Below, one piece after another: positions 16,201-27,680 of a DNA stretch of 64,000 bases; position 1 is the stretch's first letter, and every line of letters begins with the position of its first letter. The notes below the pieces were generated by a model. It ran no database searches, was not told the origin of the DNA, and saw nothing but the letters and a program-made list of their open reading frames with translations. The stretch comes from Trematomus loennbergii (Eukaryota; Chordata; Actinopteri; Perciformes; Nototheniidae): positions 620,001 through 684,000 of the forward strand of contig JAAOOA010000049.1 in the NCBI GenBank assembly GCA_012861695.1, given 5' to 3'. Both the position numbers and the translations under genes were made by a program.

Positions 16201-19200
16201 TTAAAAGTGCTTAATTGTAGATAAATAAAAGTGTAGCAGCAGCTTGAGTTTCCCTTTTTCTTTGTTAACTGTTTCACATCATGACTTAACAGTTTCAGAC
16301 GATTATAGAACAATATCAGTTTTACACATCATAACAATTGAACAGTTTTAAAGTTTCTCTTTCTTTCCCTCTTATTTGCAGTCCCTCACTCACTTTTTTT
16401 AATTCAGTGCGAGAATTGAGCTGGAGCTTGTCCTGCCAGGAGTTTAAATCTGGGCTGAAATGGTGTCAGGGCCATTCTCATACACACATGCAGGTGCTCA
16501 TTGGTTAGCCTCGGTTAGCCTGCCCTGGAACGATATTTAGTTTTCATTTTGATCCTGGTGGACTGATCATATGGGCTCTGAGACTGCTTATTTTTTGTGA
16601 CCTCAGTTCTGACTTGAGAGGGAATGTTTGGTCAAACACTTTGTGTTTTGTCTCATAGTGGCGTTTTGGCACTTTTAATGAGCGCCACGGTCTCTGAACA
16701 AATGAGACACACTGGTTCTGTGCTCCCAGTGGGCAGGATGAACATGAATGAGTCCACTCAGGGTTAAAAGCTCTGTTCTCACTGTCCACTTTCCTCTTCT
16801 TGGAGAGCGCCATGTGTAATTATTGTCTCTCCCTGTCTGCCGCTAACACGCCTGTTCACTCTCCCTCCGCTTCTCTCCCTGTATCGTAACTCTTCTCTTC
16901 ACTCACTTTCCTCTCCTCTTCTCTCTGCCGCGCTCTCGTCTCTTCTTCTGTGTTTCTCTCCCTGTATCGCTCACTCGTCTCTTTCGCCCCCTGTCGGCAG
17001 CGGTTAAAATAGAATCGCCCCGTCAAAATTGAAATCCCCTATTAATGTATTGATTATAGGTCCGGGTCCGGACGCGGTCCGCCTGTTGTCGACCCCTGGT
17101 CTATATGATAGAGAACTGTAGCGGATACGACCCGTATCGTCTCCGTGTAAATCAGTTTCAGCAACACTGTTCTTAATTAAGGCTCTAGTTAGTGCAGGAT
17201 CGTTATATCAGACTAGAGTAGTTTAAGCTAGGTGTGCTTGAAAAACTGACCCTGATAAAAAAAAATATACAAATTACACGCTTCAATAATACTGTAGCAT
17301 TCTTTGTAGTTCAAGCCTCAAAACATGATTTGTTAAATTAAAGGTTTTTGTGATTTGCTGAAAACATGTGATGTTCCTTATTATTTTTCAGAGGAGATGA
17401 GGAGTACTTTGCACAGTTTGGTCCTGTGAAGAAGTGTCTGCTTCCATTTGTAAGTTGCCACAGCATTAGAATGTAATATTTACTGTTAATATATTGATTG
17501 GGTCTATCCATCCCTTTCATATCCCAGCTTCACCCATTTTTACTACCAATTAGTTTATTGCTCATGCTGCACATTAGTTGATTTCTGTATATCCATATGC
17601 AACTTTGATTCTGTTTGCAGCACTGGTTGTAAGCAGCTTTGTTTTGGTTGTAGACTTGTAGTTTGCAATGACAAAATAGATGAATGTAATGAACAGATGA
17701 ATGTAACTACAGACAACTTCTTGAAATTGTACTACTGAAGGAAACCATTTGTTACTAATGAACATTTTTCCTATCCATTTATTACTATTCAAATGTAGAC
17801 ATATTAGATGTTTAAATGTTAAGTCTTTACAGGCAGCCATGAGTTTCATAATTTCTTCAGTATGGTTTTCAAAATGCAGAGAGTTACCCATCCCACAGAT
17901 CAACACGTTTGGTTTCATTCTGAGCATCCCTGCAATTTCTTACTGGATTGCGTGTGTTTCACCAGCATAAAGAAACAGGGTTCCACAAAGGCTTCTGTTG
18001 GGTTGGATTCACGACAGAGGAAGGACTGAACAATGCACTTCAGAAAGACCCTCACATGCTGGAGGGAGCAAAGGTACCTTTAAAACATATTATATATCTT
18101 TATCATCAAGTAATGGGGATGATAAAGTCTTCCTTAATGGAGTGGTGCAGTAATGATAGATTTTTCTAGGCCAACCCGGAAGTTAACATGGCAAGGGCTC
18201 CCTCGACAAATAATTAGGGATCTTTCCATTGGATTTAGAATTATTGCAGAAAATAAGACCATTTTTGCAACTAAATTATTAGGCTATAAACAAACTACTT
18301 CAGTCATGTCTGCGCATCACCACAGCTAAACTAAATGTCGCTATTGTCATGCGTGATGACCAGGGTAGGAATTTCACGGCGGCCATGACGGCCATGGCCG
18401 TCGTTGCCCCTCGGTCTGGCCGTTATGCCCAACAAATAATTGTGTCCTACGGCCACCATGGCCTTTGTGCCCCTCACACTGTTAAAATCTCGAAGTTGCT
18501 TTAAAAGCGTCAGAGCAGTAGTCTGGTCTCTGAACTGCATTATGCTGCGTTCACAACGGACGCGATGCGAATATTCGCATTGCTCTAATCGCTGGAGTTT
18601 CACCGCGGCTGTCATCTGTGTTTACTCCTGTCATTCAAACAGGACGCGCTGGATAGGGGGCGGGGCTTATATCCATGTAAATACTGTGGTAGAAACCAGA
18701 GGTGGGAGTAAGTCCTACATGTGCAAGTCATGAGCAAGTCTCAAGTCTTGACCTACAAGTATCAAGCAAGTCCCAAGTCACTGTGGTGAGAGTCAAGCAA
18801 GTCAAGTCAAGTCATTGCTCAGGTCAAGTCAAGTCAAGTCAAGTCATACGAAATTCTGATGAATAAGCCCAGTTTCCACATTTAAATCAGTTAAAAGACA
18901 GTGGTTATGAAAATGGATTCAACCCACACTATGATCTTCATTACATACACAGTTAATCATTTGAAATCTAATTTAGACCGATGACAATCATATTAGATTC
19001 ATATTAACCCTCGAACTGCAGACAATATAGCTAGGACTCAATCAGTCTGTTCAAAAAGGCAGAATTCCAGGTAAGAAAATCATATATGGCATTTGCCATT
19101 ACACATATTTAATTTAAATGTCTGTTAACACTAGAACCGCCAACAGCGTCAGCACCTACATAGATATCATTTTCAAATCATTTAATTTGTTCCTCTTCAT

Positions 19201-21193
19201 AATTTCCTTATAAACTAAGTAGGACGATTTAAAACTCACTTAATTGGGTTAATTTAGAAATTGCTTCAGTTTATCATCATAACAGATCAAAAAGTTCAGA
19301 TTCATTTTACAATAAATCAAGGAATGATGCACTTCTACAAACAAAAACAACATCATTAAAACATTTAAACAAACTACTAAAAGTAGATGAACTACATTAT
19401 TCAAAGTTTACAGTAACTTCTGATAACACAGGGGAAATAAACGAGGCATCTCTTTTCCTCTCTCTCTCTCCCTGACAGCCCGTCAGTATCAGGGTTAGTC
19501 AAAATGAATCCCTTGGTGGTTCTAGTGTTATTTACCGTTTTGTCTTCTCTTTGCAATGCTTAATCGATTTGAAACCAAGTCTAACGTAGCTTAAACTTAA
19601 CGTTAGCTTTCTAGCTAACACAACACATTCACGCACCTTTCTCTGTGGGTTTTTTTGTAGTGACGAATGAAGTTGGATGTTGTGGTGGTCGTGTCACTGA
19701 TCTTTATGCTGCAGACCCTGCATACCGCTGTTCTCTTCTTATTAGCGTCATCGACAACATAATCCTTGAATCCAAACTTCACTATTTGGAGTAACGCTAG
19801 CCGCTGCCATGTTAACTGACGCTCCTACTGCTGCCGTCTAGTGGGTTGCCAGGTTTGCGCGCATGGCGCTATAATCACCCAATCACGTTTTTCGAAAAAA
19901 CTAAACGTAATATCTCACTACAAAAACAAACGCAAATATTTAATTTTAAACAGACAAGTCCTTTCAAGTCATCTGTCTCAAGCTTAAGTCAAGTCTCAAG
20001 TCATGAATACCAAGTACAAGTCAAGTCTTTTATCAATGTTAGTCAAGCAAGTCTCAAGTCAAAAAATATGCGACTCGAGTCTGACTCGAGTCAAGTCATG
20101 TGACTCGAGTCCCCACCTCTGGTAGAAACCAACTACAACAAAATTAACATATTTTACCGTGATTTAATTGTAATACACGTTTCAAAATGATGCCGAAGTA
20201 ACTACATACTGATAACGGTTAGTAAAAACTATGAATTAATGCTTTGACAAGTCTGCAGACAAGACGGCAAGCGAAAAACCTTTTAAACACATGCACACAC
20301 ACACACACACACAGACTTTTGCATTTCAAAGTATTGCTTGTTCATACAGTTGATTGTTTGAGCTTCACTGTGCACTACTGAATGATGTATGTGCAGAGTT
20401 TGACCCTTGAAGGCTGTTTCTTCTGCTCTGAAATTGAATATATTTGTTGCATATTAATAGAATTTTTGGTTTTTTGATTTGATTTCGGATTTGTGAATGG
20501 GAGAAGTTGTAGATAGAAAACATACCAAACACTAATTTTTTCAAAGTCGAGTCTTTCATTTTATATACGGGAATACTAAGGAGACATAGGCCTATATGAT
20601 GATATAATGTTTGACATTATTGATATTAAAAAAGTGATTTGTTTTCCATGTCATTCGTGTGTTTTTCTTATCAGAAAGTGAAGTTATTTATTTGTAAGCT
20701 CCAAATCCAAATGTTTCCCTCAATGGCCTTTGTGCCTTAAAACAATGTGTGACACCAAAGGCCAAATGGCCTTGCCCCTAAAATGATGAAATTCCAAGCC
20801 TGGTGATGACATTTAGTAGTCTCATTCAGTCACTTGTTAGAAACTGGCATTTTTACAAGATTTAGCAGCTTCAGACATTCACCAGTGGGGGATTTACTGA
20901 CATATTTTATGCCATAGAACAAAACGTTAAGCTTGTGTTAACCACAGAACTTATTTCATGCTTCTTAACAAACATATTCAAATAAATTGACTTCAAGACA
21001 AGGGAACCATAATTGGTAAATTGCTGACTCATTACTTTATGACTTCTTTTTTCAAAACATTTTCTGATTCAAAATATTTTGAATGCATAATATAATGATG
21101 GATTCTCCTGTTTGTTTTCAGCTCCAGGTTCAGAAGAACATACGTCCATTTGTTGAAGGGCCCAGGTTAAGCAAAGACGCTGAATATGACTGA
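10229..21193 (+). CDS. slirp: SRA stem-loop-interacting RNA-binding protein homologue, complete with one frame problem
   Basis: Small single-RRM protein; the mammalian protein works in mitochondria with LRPPRC to stabilise mRNAs. Coding exons: 10229-10295 ([19 protein letters not shown]), 17392-17449 ([16 protein letters not shown]), 17966-18073 ([23 protein letters not shown]) and 21122-21193 ([16 protein letters not shown], stop). RNP2 is LFVSKI and RNP1 is HKGFCWVGF. The start has a good context (AACATGG). Joining exon 1 to the usual CAG acceptor of exon 2 is one base out of frame before EYFAQFG. An extra G (AGGG for AGG near 17400) would restore the family's exact spacing. Alternatively, an AG two bases further on keeps frame but shortens the loop. 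With the base counted, the length is 101 residues against 109 in human. Intron 1 is 7.1 kb and full of transposons. Upstream partner: alkbh1. Confidence 0.92.
10391..11329. mobile_element. hAT-type non-autonomous element in slirp intron 1
   Basis: Ends TAGTGATG and CATCACTA are inverted repeats. The element is bordered by identical 8-bp duplications GTTCTATA at 10383-10390 and 11330-11337, the hallmark of hAT insertion. It is 939 bp, with no transposase. A tRNA-like SINE head lies inside (10845-10915). Confidence 0.88.
10845..10915 (-). repeat. tRNA-like SINE head fragment
   Basis: Read on minus it has a box A-like TGGCTCAGCTGG and a box B-like GGTTCAACG with suitable spacing. It lacks a proper acceptor stem, so it is a tRNA-derived repeat, not a tRNA gene. 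Confidence 0.5.
11440..13125 (-). mobile_element. L2-type LINE, 5'-truncated, with reverse transcriptase
   Basis: Minus-strand reverse transcriptase from about 13063 to 11879, with [43 protein letters not shown] and the catalytic YADD (about 12440-12460), then [12 protein letters not shown] and [14 protein letters not shown]. The frame breaks once near 12155, separating the C-terminal 90 residues. The 3' end near 11440-11465 has the AAATC-type tail (CAAATCATCAAATCAAATC on plus). No endonuclease part is present. The copy is dead but fairly young, since about 300 codons stay open. Confidence 0.92.
13203..13592. repeat. hAT MITE fragment, 'ACTTGAGTAAAAGTA' family
   Basis: Same family as the complete copies at 57297-57848 and 63627-63981: CACTTGAGTAAAAGTAGAAT, TACAGTAAAAGTCCTGCATT and TTACTCAAGTAAAG appear in order. 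The right terminus is missing. Confidence 0.75.
13786..14110. repeat. hAT-like element, left end fragment
   Basis: Begins CAGGGGGGGAACCTTTTTC and continues with AAGGGCCATTTCAATTTTTA, the style of CAGGGGT-type hAT ends. The other end is not found. Confidence 0.5.
14183..14400. repeat. TTAA-type MITE, left part (AGGTCCCATGTCATGGCC family)
   Basis: Starts after TTAA at 14179-14182 and runs parallel with the complete copy at 49904-50591 as far as the CCCAGTGTGCTC region near 14390. After that the two diverge and no right terminus is visible. Confidence 0.7.
14401..15430. other. slirp intron 1, unassigned part
   Basis: AT-rich DNA with many GCTAGC/TTAGC words. No coding exon or clear element boundaries seen. 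Confidence 0.4.
15432..15558 (+). repeat. tRNA-derived SINE, body and tail
   Basis: CACTTCACCCCAAATTGCTC, GGATAAAAGCGTCTAACAAG and the ACATGTAATGTAA tail match, inverted, the fuller copy at 55747-55941. The tRNA-like head is truncated. Confidence 0.75.
15683..15861. repeat. Fragment of the MITE family seen at 28539-29370
   Basis: GGCCCCCCAGAGCG, CAGATCTACCCACCTT and CGTTTCTGCGTTTC appear in inverted order relative to about 28620-28720. The hAT element that follows interrupts it. Confidence 0.6.
15870..17098. mobile_element. hAT element with relic of a BED-type transposase
   Basis: Ends CAGGGGTATTCAAC and GTCGACCCCTG, bordered by 8-bp duplications GTCTATAT at 15862-15869 and 17099-17106. On minus, 16813-16544 reads [16 protein letters not shown], then a Cys-rich stretch, then KRHYETKH. 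This is the N-terminal BED-finger region seen in Charlie-like hAT transposases and in the host protein GTF2IRD2. The rest of the transposase is absent; this is a 1229-bp deletion derivative. It is inserted in a MITE fragment of the family at 28539-29370. Confidence 0.85.
18697..20121. mobile_element. hAT element with CAAGTC subterminal repeats
   Basis: Ends CAGAGGTGGGAG and CCCCACCTCTG, bordered by 8-bp duplications GTAGAAAC at 18689-18696 and 20122-20129. Both subterminal regions are dense in CAAGTC/GACTTG words (18720-18850 and 19960-20110), probable transposase-binding arrays. It is 1425 bp with no transposase left, and another MITE is nested in it. It lies in slirp intron 3. Confidence 0.9.
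19129..19527. mobile_element. MITE with CACTAGAACC inverted ends, nested in the hAT element
   Basis: Left end CACTAGAACCGCC after TTAA; right end GGTGGTTCTAGTG before TTAT. The ends resemble piggyBac termini, with one target copy mutated from TTAA. A relative of its interior (CTGACAGCCCGTCAGTAT) occurs at about 15660-15710. Confidence 0.65.
20130..21121. other. slirp intron 3, remaining part
   Basis: A short (CA)n at about 20292-20312 and otherwise unassigned AT-rich DNA. Confidence 0.4.
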
Positions 21194-21458
21194 AGCTGTG
21201 ATACTGTGGTGTCGATGATCCTCCAGCCATCATTCATTGTTTGTTCCTGCTCCCTCAGCTGCTGGATTATTATACTTTTTCCTTTGTTCCTCGGCTCAGT
21301 GAATTAGGGCCTGACCATTATTGAAATTGTTTATGAACTCATCCAGTAATAATGTCATTATTTGTAATTGTTATTCTTTAACTTTTTGTAACCATCATAG
21401 CAGGAGGATATACTTTTAACATTAATCAATTATTATTACATTTATTTCAGTGTATGAC

Positions 21459-21464
21459 AATAAA
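21459..21464 (+). terminator. slirp: slirp polyadenylation signal AATAAA
   Basis: A canonical AATAAA lies 266 bp after the stop codon, followed within 30 bp by TG-rich DNA (CTTGTAATTTATGTATG). This implies a 3'UTR of roughly 290 nt. Confidence 0.75.
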
Positions 21465-21679
21465 ACAGTTTGAAACCTTACATTCTTGTAATTTATGTAT
21501 GTAATATCCACTTACTACTTTTACGCCAGTAAAAGTTCTGAGTTCTTTCAACATGTATGAATATGGAACGTCAACGATGTCTCACAAAGGATCGTAGCTT
21601 GCATGAGTAATTTAAATGTTTGGGCACCAGGGGGCAAAAAACTACTGCCGCAGGAATTAGTACAAAAAACCAAATACAA

Positions 21680-21953
21680 ATATAAATGGTCAGTAAGGCT
21701 CAAAACTAAAGACCTTTCCCATTTATCTCATTTCCGTCTCCTCAACTTCAACTCCTCAACTCCTCGACTCCTCGGTCCTCCGGTAGTGACCCGGAAATAG
21801 ATTTCAGTGCGCCATGTTGAGGGAAATCCCATATAGATATATCCAGGCTGAAGTCGAATAGTCCATTTAGCTTAGGAACCTTCCTAACGGAGTGAAATGA
21901 CCCGGAAGTACCTCAGTGGCAGCCATGATAAGTGCCGTTCCAATTCTCTAGAT
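21680..21953. repeat. Dispersed repeat, GACCCGGAAAT core, left of a hAT insertion
   Basis: TCCTCAACTCCTCGACTCCTC and GACCCGGAAATAGATTTCAG match the family at 2228-2362 and 23930-24090. A second word, TTCCTAACGGAGTGAAATGA (near 21885), recurs near 49740. The segment is split by the following hAT element. Confidence 0.55.
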
Positions 21954-23188
21954 CAGTGGTTCCCAATCGGTGTGCCGCGGCACACTGGTGTGCCGTGAGG
22001 CAAGTCCGGGTGTGCCGTGGGATTTTGTGACAACCATACGTTATTATTGCAATATACAACTACACAAAAATAATTATTTTTTAATTTACTATATCAGTAC
22101 TTTGTATGCACTCATTTCATAATACAGAGGCAAACTATACCTAAAAACAATTCTTTTAAAAAAAATCCTCACAGAACCCCATATTTCGCTGTTAACGCAG
22201 TTGAAGGTGGGAATTATAAGACCGTGACACATCGAAGGCTGAAAGACAACATTAAAACAGAGAAACACGCAAGAGGGAAAATGGAGCGCTTTCTTGTGCG
22301 GAGCAAACCACCAACCACCAGTGCAGAGACTGCCGACAACCCACCACCGAAAGAAAAGAGGAAACAAACTGTCAGCAGACAGTATCATGAAAGTTACCTG
22401 TCTTATGGCACTGCAGGCGAGCGGCAGATTTTCCCTACAAATAGACGAATCTACTGACATAAGTGAGGCTGCCCAACTTCTGGCAAACGTCAGATATGTT
22501 GATGCTGACTCTATCAAAGAGACGTTTTTCTTTTGCAAAGAAATGGAAAGCCATACTACGGGAGAGAAATATTCAGGGTAACTAATAACTATTTAAAAGA
22601 GAACAGTCTGACCTGGAATTTGTGCGTCAGTCTTGTGTGGCAAGCATGACGGGGAGAGTGAAAGGATTTATTGCTAAGGTGAGAGCACAAAACCCACATA
22701 TCGTGACAAACCACTGCATTTTGCATAGAGAGGCATTAGTTGCCAAAACCATGCCCCCGGAGTTGACTGAGGTGCTGAATCAGGCTGTGCAGATGGTGAA
22801 TTACATCAAATCAAGGCCCCTGAAATCTCGCCTCTTCTCCCAGCTGTGCGCCGAGATGGGAGCCGACCACCAAAGCCTGATCCTCCACAATTTTTAATTT
22901 TGTGACCTGTCTGGTTTAAATGAGTGTGTTGCTGCTTTGATGAAGCCTAATTTGATAAAGTTTCAAATTAATTTCTGAAATATTTCGTTAATAAATATTT
23001 CATGAGTAATATAGTTGTCTTTGTCACATTTTATTTGGCATTAGTAAATAATTATGCACATTTACAGATATTTTACATGATATGAGTGATAACACGTGTT
23101 ATAAGGGCTATTTTGCACAATAGGTGTGCCTTGAGATTTTTACTTGTCCTTTGGTGTGCCTTGGGCACAAAAAGTTTGGGAACCACTG
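21954..23188 (+). mobile_element. hAT element with decayed transposase
   Basis: Ends CAGTGGTTCCCAATC and TTTGGGAACCACTG, bordered by 8-bp duplications CTCTAGAT at 21946-21953 and 23189-23196. On plus, three broken frames carry pieces of a SCAND3/ZBED5-like hAT transposase: KHARGKMERFLVR (about 22265), FSLQIDESTDISEAAQL (about 22430) and NHCILHREALVAKTMP (about 22705). Most of the catalytic core is deleted. Confidence 0.88.
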
Positions 23189-23220
23189 CTCTAGATGATA
23201 GGAAAGGAGGTTTCAAACGT

Positions 23221-23840
23221 CCTTTATAACCTCTGTCACTACCCGATCTGCAGCCCTGCCCTATCTGCAGTGCGCATGTGCGAGATGGTCCGCCATATTG
23301 CACAACTCCGTACGGCAACCCAACTAGGACACTTGACACAGTGGCATTTGGCAAAGCACACAAAGAAAACTCCGAAAACCGAGAGAGATTAGTTATTGTT
23401 ATTACAACGTGACTTCACTATTATTTAACAACTCTTTTTATTGGGTTCTTTTATTTGGGGTTAAGTACATTGTCAGAATAAGTGAGAAATGGATTTAAAG
23501 TTTTGTTATCAGCTATCATACTGAATAAATATTTACTGTGAATGTATGCAAAAATGTATGGCATATAGCTGTCTAACAGAAGTTAAATCCATTTCTCACT
23601 TATTCTGACAATGTACTTAACCCCAAATAAAAGAACCCAATAAAAAGAGTTGTTAAATAATAGTGAAGTCACGTTGTAATAACAATAACTCATCTCTCTC
23701 GGTTCTTTTTCTGCTTTGCCAAAAGCCACTGTGTCAAGTGTCCTATTGGAGTTGCCGTATGTAGTTGTCAAATATGGCGGACCATCTCGCACATGCGCAC
23801 TGCAGGTAGGGCAGGGCTGCAGATCGGGTAGTGACAACCA
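23221..23840. repeat. Long inverted repeat (hairpin), arms about 250-280 bp
   Basis: The left arm runs from about 23221 to 23500 and the right arm from about 23588 to 23840, with a spacer near 90 bp. The arms share CACTACCCGATCTGCAG, GCGCATGTGCGAGATGGTCC, AACGTGACTTCACTATTATT and CATTGTCAGAATAAGTGAG in inverted order, with few differences. A transcript through it would fold into a long duplex. Confidence 0.9.
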
Positions 23841-23929
23841 CCTTTAGCTTAGGAACCACTGGACCTCCCTTGACGAAAGAAGAGGAGAAAATGCTGCCCC
23901 ACAGTAGCCTCATCTCAATACCCCTCCTC

Positions 23930-24100
23930 GACTCCTCTCTTCCCTCCTCCGGGACTTGACCCGGAAATCGATCAAGACACGCCATTTTGAAGGACGTCCC
24001 AATAGCTGAAATGCACACGGAGGAGTCGAGGAGGGGTGAGGGAGGAGGGGTGCGGGAGGAGACGAAAGGGAGGATACACAAGAGCAGACTACGCGGAAGT
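23930..24100. repeat. Dispersed repeat, GACCCGGAAATCGAT core
   Basis: Right-hand partner of the segments at 21680 and 2228. It ends in GAGGAGTCGAGGAGGGGTG-type purine runs. Confidence 0.55.
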
Positions 24101-24807
24101 GTTTTCACTACTCGCGTATAAAAGCCCCGCCCCCACCTTCACAGCTGGTCGATTTCAAGAGAGGAAAACGGAGAACTGGAAGAACTAGAAAATGCATTTC
24201 CTGCAGAAAATGCGTGTGAATGCTGTAAACTGAACATTTGTGGCTGAATTTAGCTGAAAATGCAAAAAAGCTTAATATTTAAAAGAAAAGGTTTAAAAAA
24301 ACATGTATAGCCTTGATGTCCTGAAATAGCTGAATAATGTAATAGTTGAATGGTTTCTGCAGCTGAAAATAGGCTGAAGGAGTTAAATATCAGATGTAAG
24401 TAGTAGTGAATGAATTTGTATTAAGATGAGAAAAGAAAGTAAAAAAGCTTGGGAAAGCAGCAGAATATTTGAACTGCAAACTTTTGAACTAACTTGATGG
24501 TGAAGTATCTGTCGCCATGGCAACGGCATTTGATGACACCCCATAATACGCTTAGATGTGTTGATGGCTGCATCGTTACCAAACCTGTGAAGTTTTGGGC
24601 CATTTCGAGCATTTTCACTGAAGTTATGAGAAAACCGTGTTTCATGGTGAGCATTGTGTTGCCATGGCAACGGCATTTGAAGAAATCTCAAAACTGTGCC
24701 GTAGATGTCTTCACGGCTGGACTGTTAGCACACATGTGAAGTTTGAGCACTTTTTAAACATTTTCATAGGAGTTATACATTACATTAGGAGGTTACATTA
24801 CTCTCTC

Positions 24808-26160
24808 TCTTCTCTTGATCACCCTATCATCTTCTCTTGATCGCCCTCTCTCTCTTCTCTTGCTTGCCCTCTCTCTCTTCTCTTGATCGCCCTTTCTCTC
24901 TCCTCTTGATCCCCTCTTTCTTCTCTTGATCGCCCTCTCTCTCTTCTCTTGATCGCCCTCTCTCTTCTCTCTCTTCTCTTGATCGCCCTCTCTCTCTCCT
25001 CTTGATCGCCCTCTCTCTTCTCTTGATCACCCTCTCACTCTTCTATCACCCTCTCTCTCTTCTTGATCGCCCTCTCTTCTCTTGCTCGCCCTCTCTCTCT
25101 TCTCTTGATTGCCCTATCACTCTTCTCTTGATCGCCCTCTCTCTCTTCTCTTGCTTGCCCTCTCTCTCTTCTCTTGATCGCCCTCTCTCTTCTCTTGATC
25201 GCCCTTTCTCTCTCCTCTTGATCCCCCTCTCTTTCTTCTCTTGATCGCCCTCTCTCTCTCTCTTGATCGCCCTCTCTCTTCTCTCTCTCTTCTCTTGATC
25301 GCCCTCTCTCTCTCCTCTTGATCGCCCTCTCTCTCTTCTCTTGATCACCCTCTCACTCTTCTATCACCCTCTCTCTCTTCTCTTGATCGCCCTCTCTCTT
25401 CTCTCTCTCTTCTCTTGCTCGCCCTCTCTCTCTTCTCTTGATGCCCTCTCTCTCTCTCTTGATCGCCCTCTCTCTCTTCTCTTGATCGCCCTCTCTCTTC
25501 TCTTGATCGCCCTCTCTCTCTCTCTTGATCACCTCTCACTCTTCTATCACCCTCTCTCTCTCTCTTGATCGCCCTCTCTCTCTTCTCTTGATCGCCTCTC
25601 TCTCTTCTCTTGATCGCCCTCTCTCTCTCCTCTTGATCGCCCTCTCTCTCTTCTCTTGATCGCCTCTCTCTCTCCTCTTGATCGCCCTCTCTCTCTCTCT
25701 TGATCGCCCTCTCTCTTCTCTTGATTGCCCTCCTCTCTCCACTTGCTCGCCCTCTCTCTCTTCTCTTGATCACCCTCTCACTCTTCTATCACCCTCTCTC
25801 TTCTCTTGATCGCCCTCTCTCTCTTCTCTTGATCACCCTCTCTCTCTTCTCTTGATCGCCCTCTCTCTCTCCTCTTGATCGCCCTCTCTCTCTTCTCTTG
25901 ATCACCATCTCACTCTTCTATCACCCTCTCTCTCTTCTCTTGATCGCCCTCCCTCTCTTCTCTTGATCACCCTCTCTCTCTTCTCTTGATCGCCCTCTCT
26001 CTCTCCTCTTGATCGCCCTCTCTCTCTCCTCTTGATCGCCCTCTCTTCTCTCTTGATCGCCCTCTCTCTTTTCTCTTGATCGCCCTCTCTCTCTCTTGAT
26101 CACCCTATCACTCTTCTATCACCTCTCTCTCTTGATCGCCCTCTCTCTCTTCTCTTGATG
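24808..26160. repeat. 1.35-kb pyrimidine-rich minisatellite
   Basis: Dozens of variable copies built on CTCTCTCTCTTCTCTTGATCGCC, alternating with ATCACCC variants. Unit length varies from about 16 to 26 bp. Nearly all pyrimidine on plus, it could form triplex DNA. The minus-strand Arg/Glu-rich open frames over it are artefacts. Confidence 0.95.
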
Positions 26161-26175
26161 TGTCTGTGTGAGAGA

Positions 26176-26220
26176 GAGAGAGAGTGTGTGGTGTTGTGTG
26201 TGTGTGTGTGTGTGTGTGTG

Positions 26221-26260
<40 letters not shown>

Positions 26261-26271
26261 TGTGTGTGTGA
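26176..26271. repeat. (GA)n followed by (GT)n microsatellite
   Basis: Short AGAG run then GT repeats with interruptions, inside the palindromic element. Confidence 0.9.
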
Positions 26272-27430
26272 ATTGTTACAGCTCAAATGCATTGCAATGA
26301 CTTCCATGTTAAAAAAAGACTTTAAAAAAACGTTTTAAAAAGTATAAAATATTTTGAAAAAGTTAAAAGTTTCCCATCATGTGCTGAACATGCTGAATAG
26401 TTTGATATTTGAATGGTTTCTGCAGCTGAAATTAGGCTGAATTAGTTAAATAAAGATATTAAAATGTAAGTAGTAGTGAATGAATGTTTGCAAACACCTG
26501 TGTGTGTAAACCCAGAGATCAAAGGTTACCATGGTGACGATTTACCAACTGCAGCACTGAGTCCCATTAAGAATGCATTGAGGATTATATCTGACAATTT
26601 TGCCACCTGTTCAAAAACTATGGCTCCTATCAAAAAATGACCAGACCGTGAGCATCAGGGAACCCCAATGAACTGATATATGTTGGTTTTTTTGGTTTTG
26701 TGTGTACAATGTGGAGATGGGAGCAGTTTGTCTAAAGTGTACTTCTCTCTGTTCTGAAGAAAGTTCCGGAAAGATTTAACATGGGAATCAATTGGGAGCT
26801 AGGTGGACTTTTTGTCTCTTCATGCCCTCAAGAGGCATTTTGTTTAATATTTTTTCTTCATTATTTTTTATTTTCCAACCTAGGAGAGGTTTTCCTACGT
26901 TTTTCATGAAAAAATATGTCTGAGGAGTGTAGGGTTTGGGAATTATGGCAAGTTTAAAACATTTTTTGGGGAGAATTTGAAGCACTGCTGCACTCTGTTT
27001 TGAGATCAAAGCACTCTAGACTTAACGAGCTGCTCCATCCACACTAATGTTCAAATCTGAAAAAGGCCTCTCTACCAAGCTCCAAACTAAGTTAAATATC
27101 TCAAAAGGTGTAAAAGATATCAAAAATCTGAATAAGAATTGAATAGCTGAAGGTGTTGTGATCATTTCAAAGTTAGAATGAAGTGTCTAGCTGAAAGTAT
27201 GTGGAAGGAGTTGAAGGCATCTCCCATTGACTTCCATGTTAAAAAAAGAGTTTAAAAAGCTGAATATTTCAAAAAGTATAACATATTTTTTTTAAGTTGA
27301 AGGTTTCCCATCGATTCCTGAAAAGGCTGAATAGTTTAATATTGGAATGGTTTCTTAGCTGAAAATAAGCTGAAGTTATGGAGAGCCAAAGTATTGGTGA
27401 AATAAGGGGAAGAATAAAGATTTGAAGAAC

Positions 27431-27680
27431 TATAGTGGAATGCTGTGGCACAGCATTCGCACTAATTAAAAAGACCAGGCAGTTCAGAGAGAATCAAAGG
27501 AAGACAGGCAGGCAGCTTTGCATGACATTCTTCAGGATGTGTTTCATTGTGGTGATAGTGAGGGTAGTCAATCGTTTTGTTGACAAGACAGTAGTGACGG
27601 CCATCTTGGTGACGTGTGTTGTTCTGTGAGACCAGAGATGTAGTTAGTGCGAATGCTGTGCCACAGCATTCCACTATAGT
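27431..27680. repeat. Centre of the inner palindrome
   Basis: The inner arms meet here. GAATGCTGTGGCACAGCATTC near 27440 is itself palindromic and is repeated as its complement near 27650. About 170 bp of non-repeated spacer lies between. Confidence 0.8.

Noticed and set aside
24827..26103. Arg/Glu-rich open frames on the minus strand
   Set aside because: They are the minisatellite read in frame, with no start context, splice sites or conserved domain.
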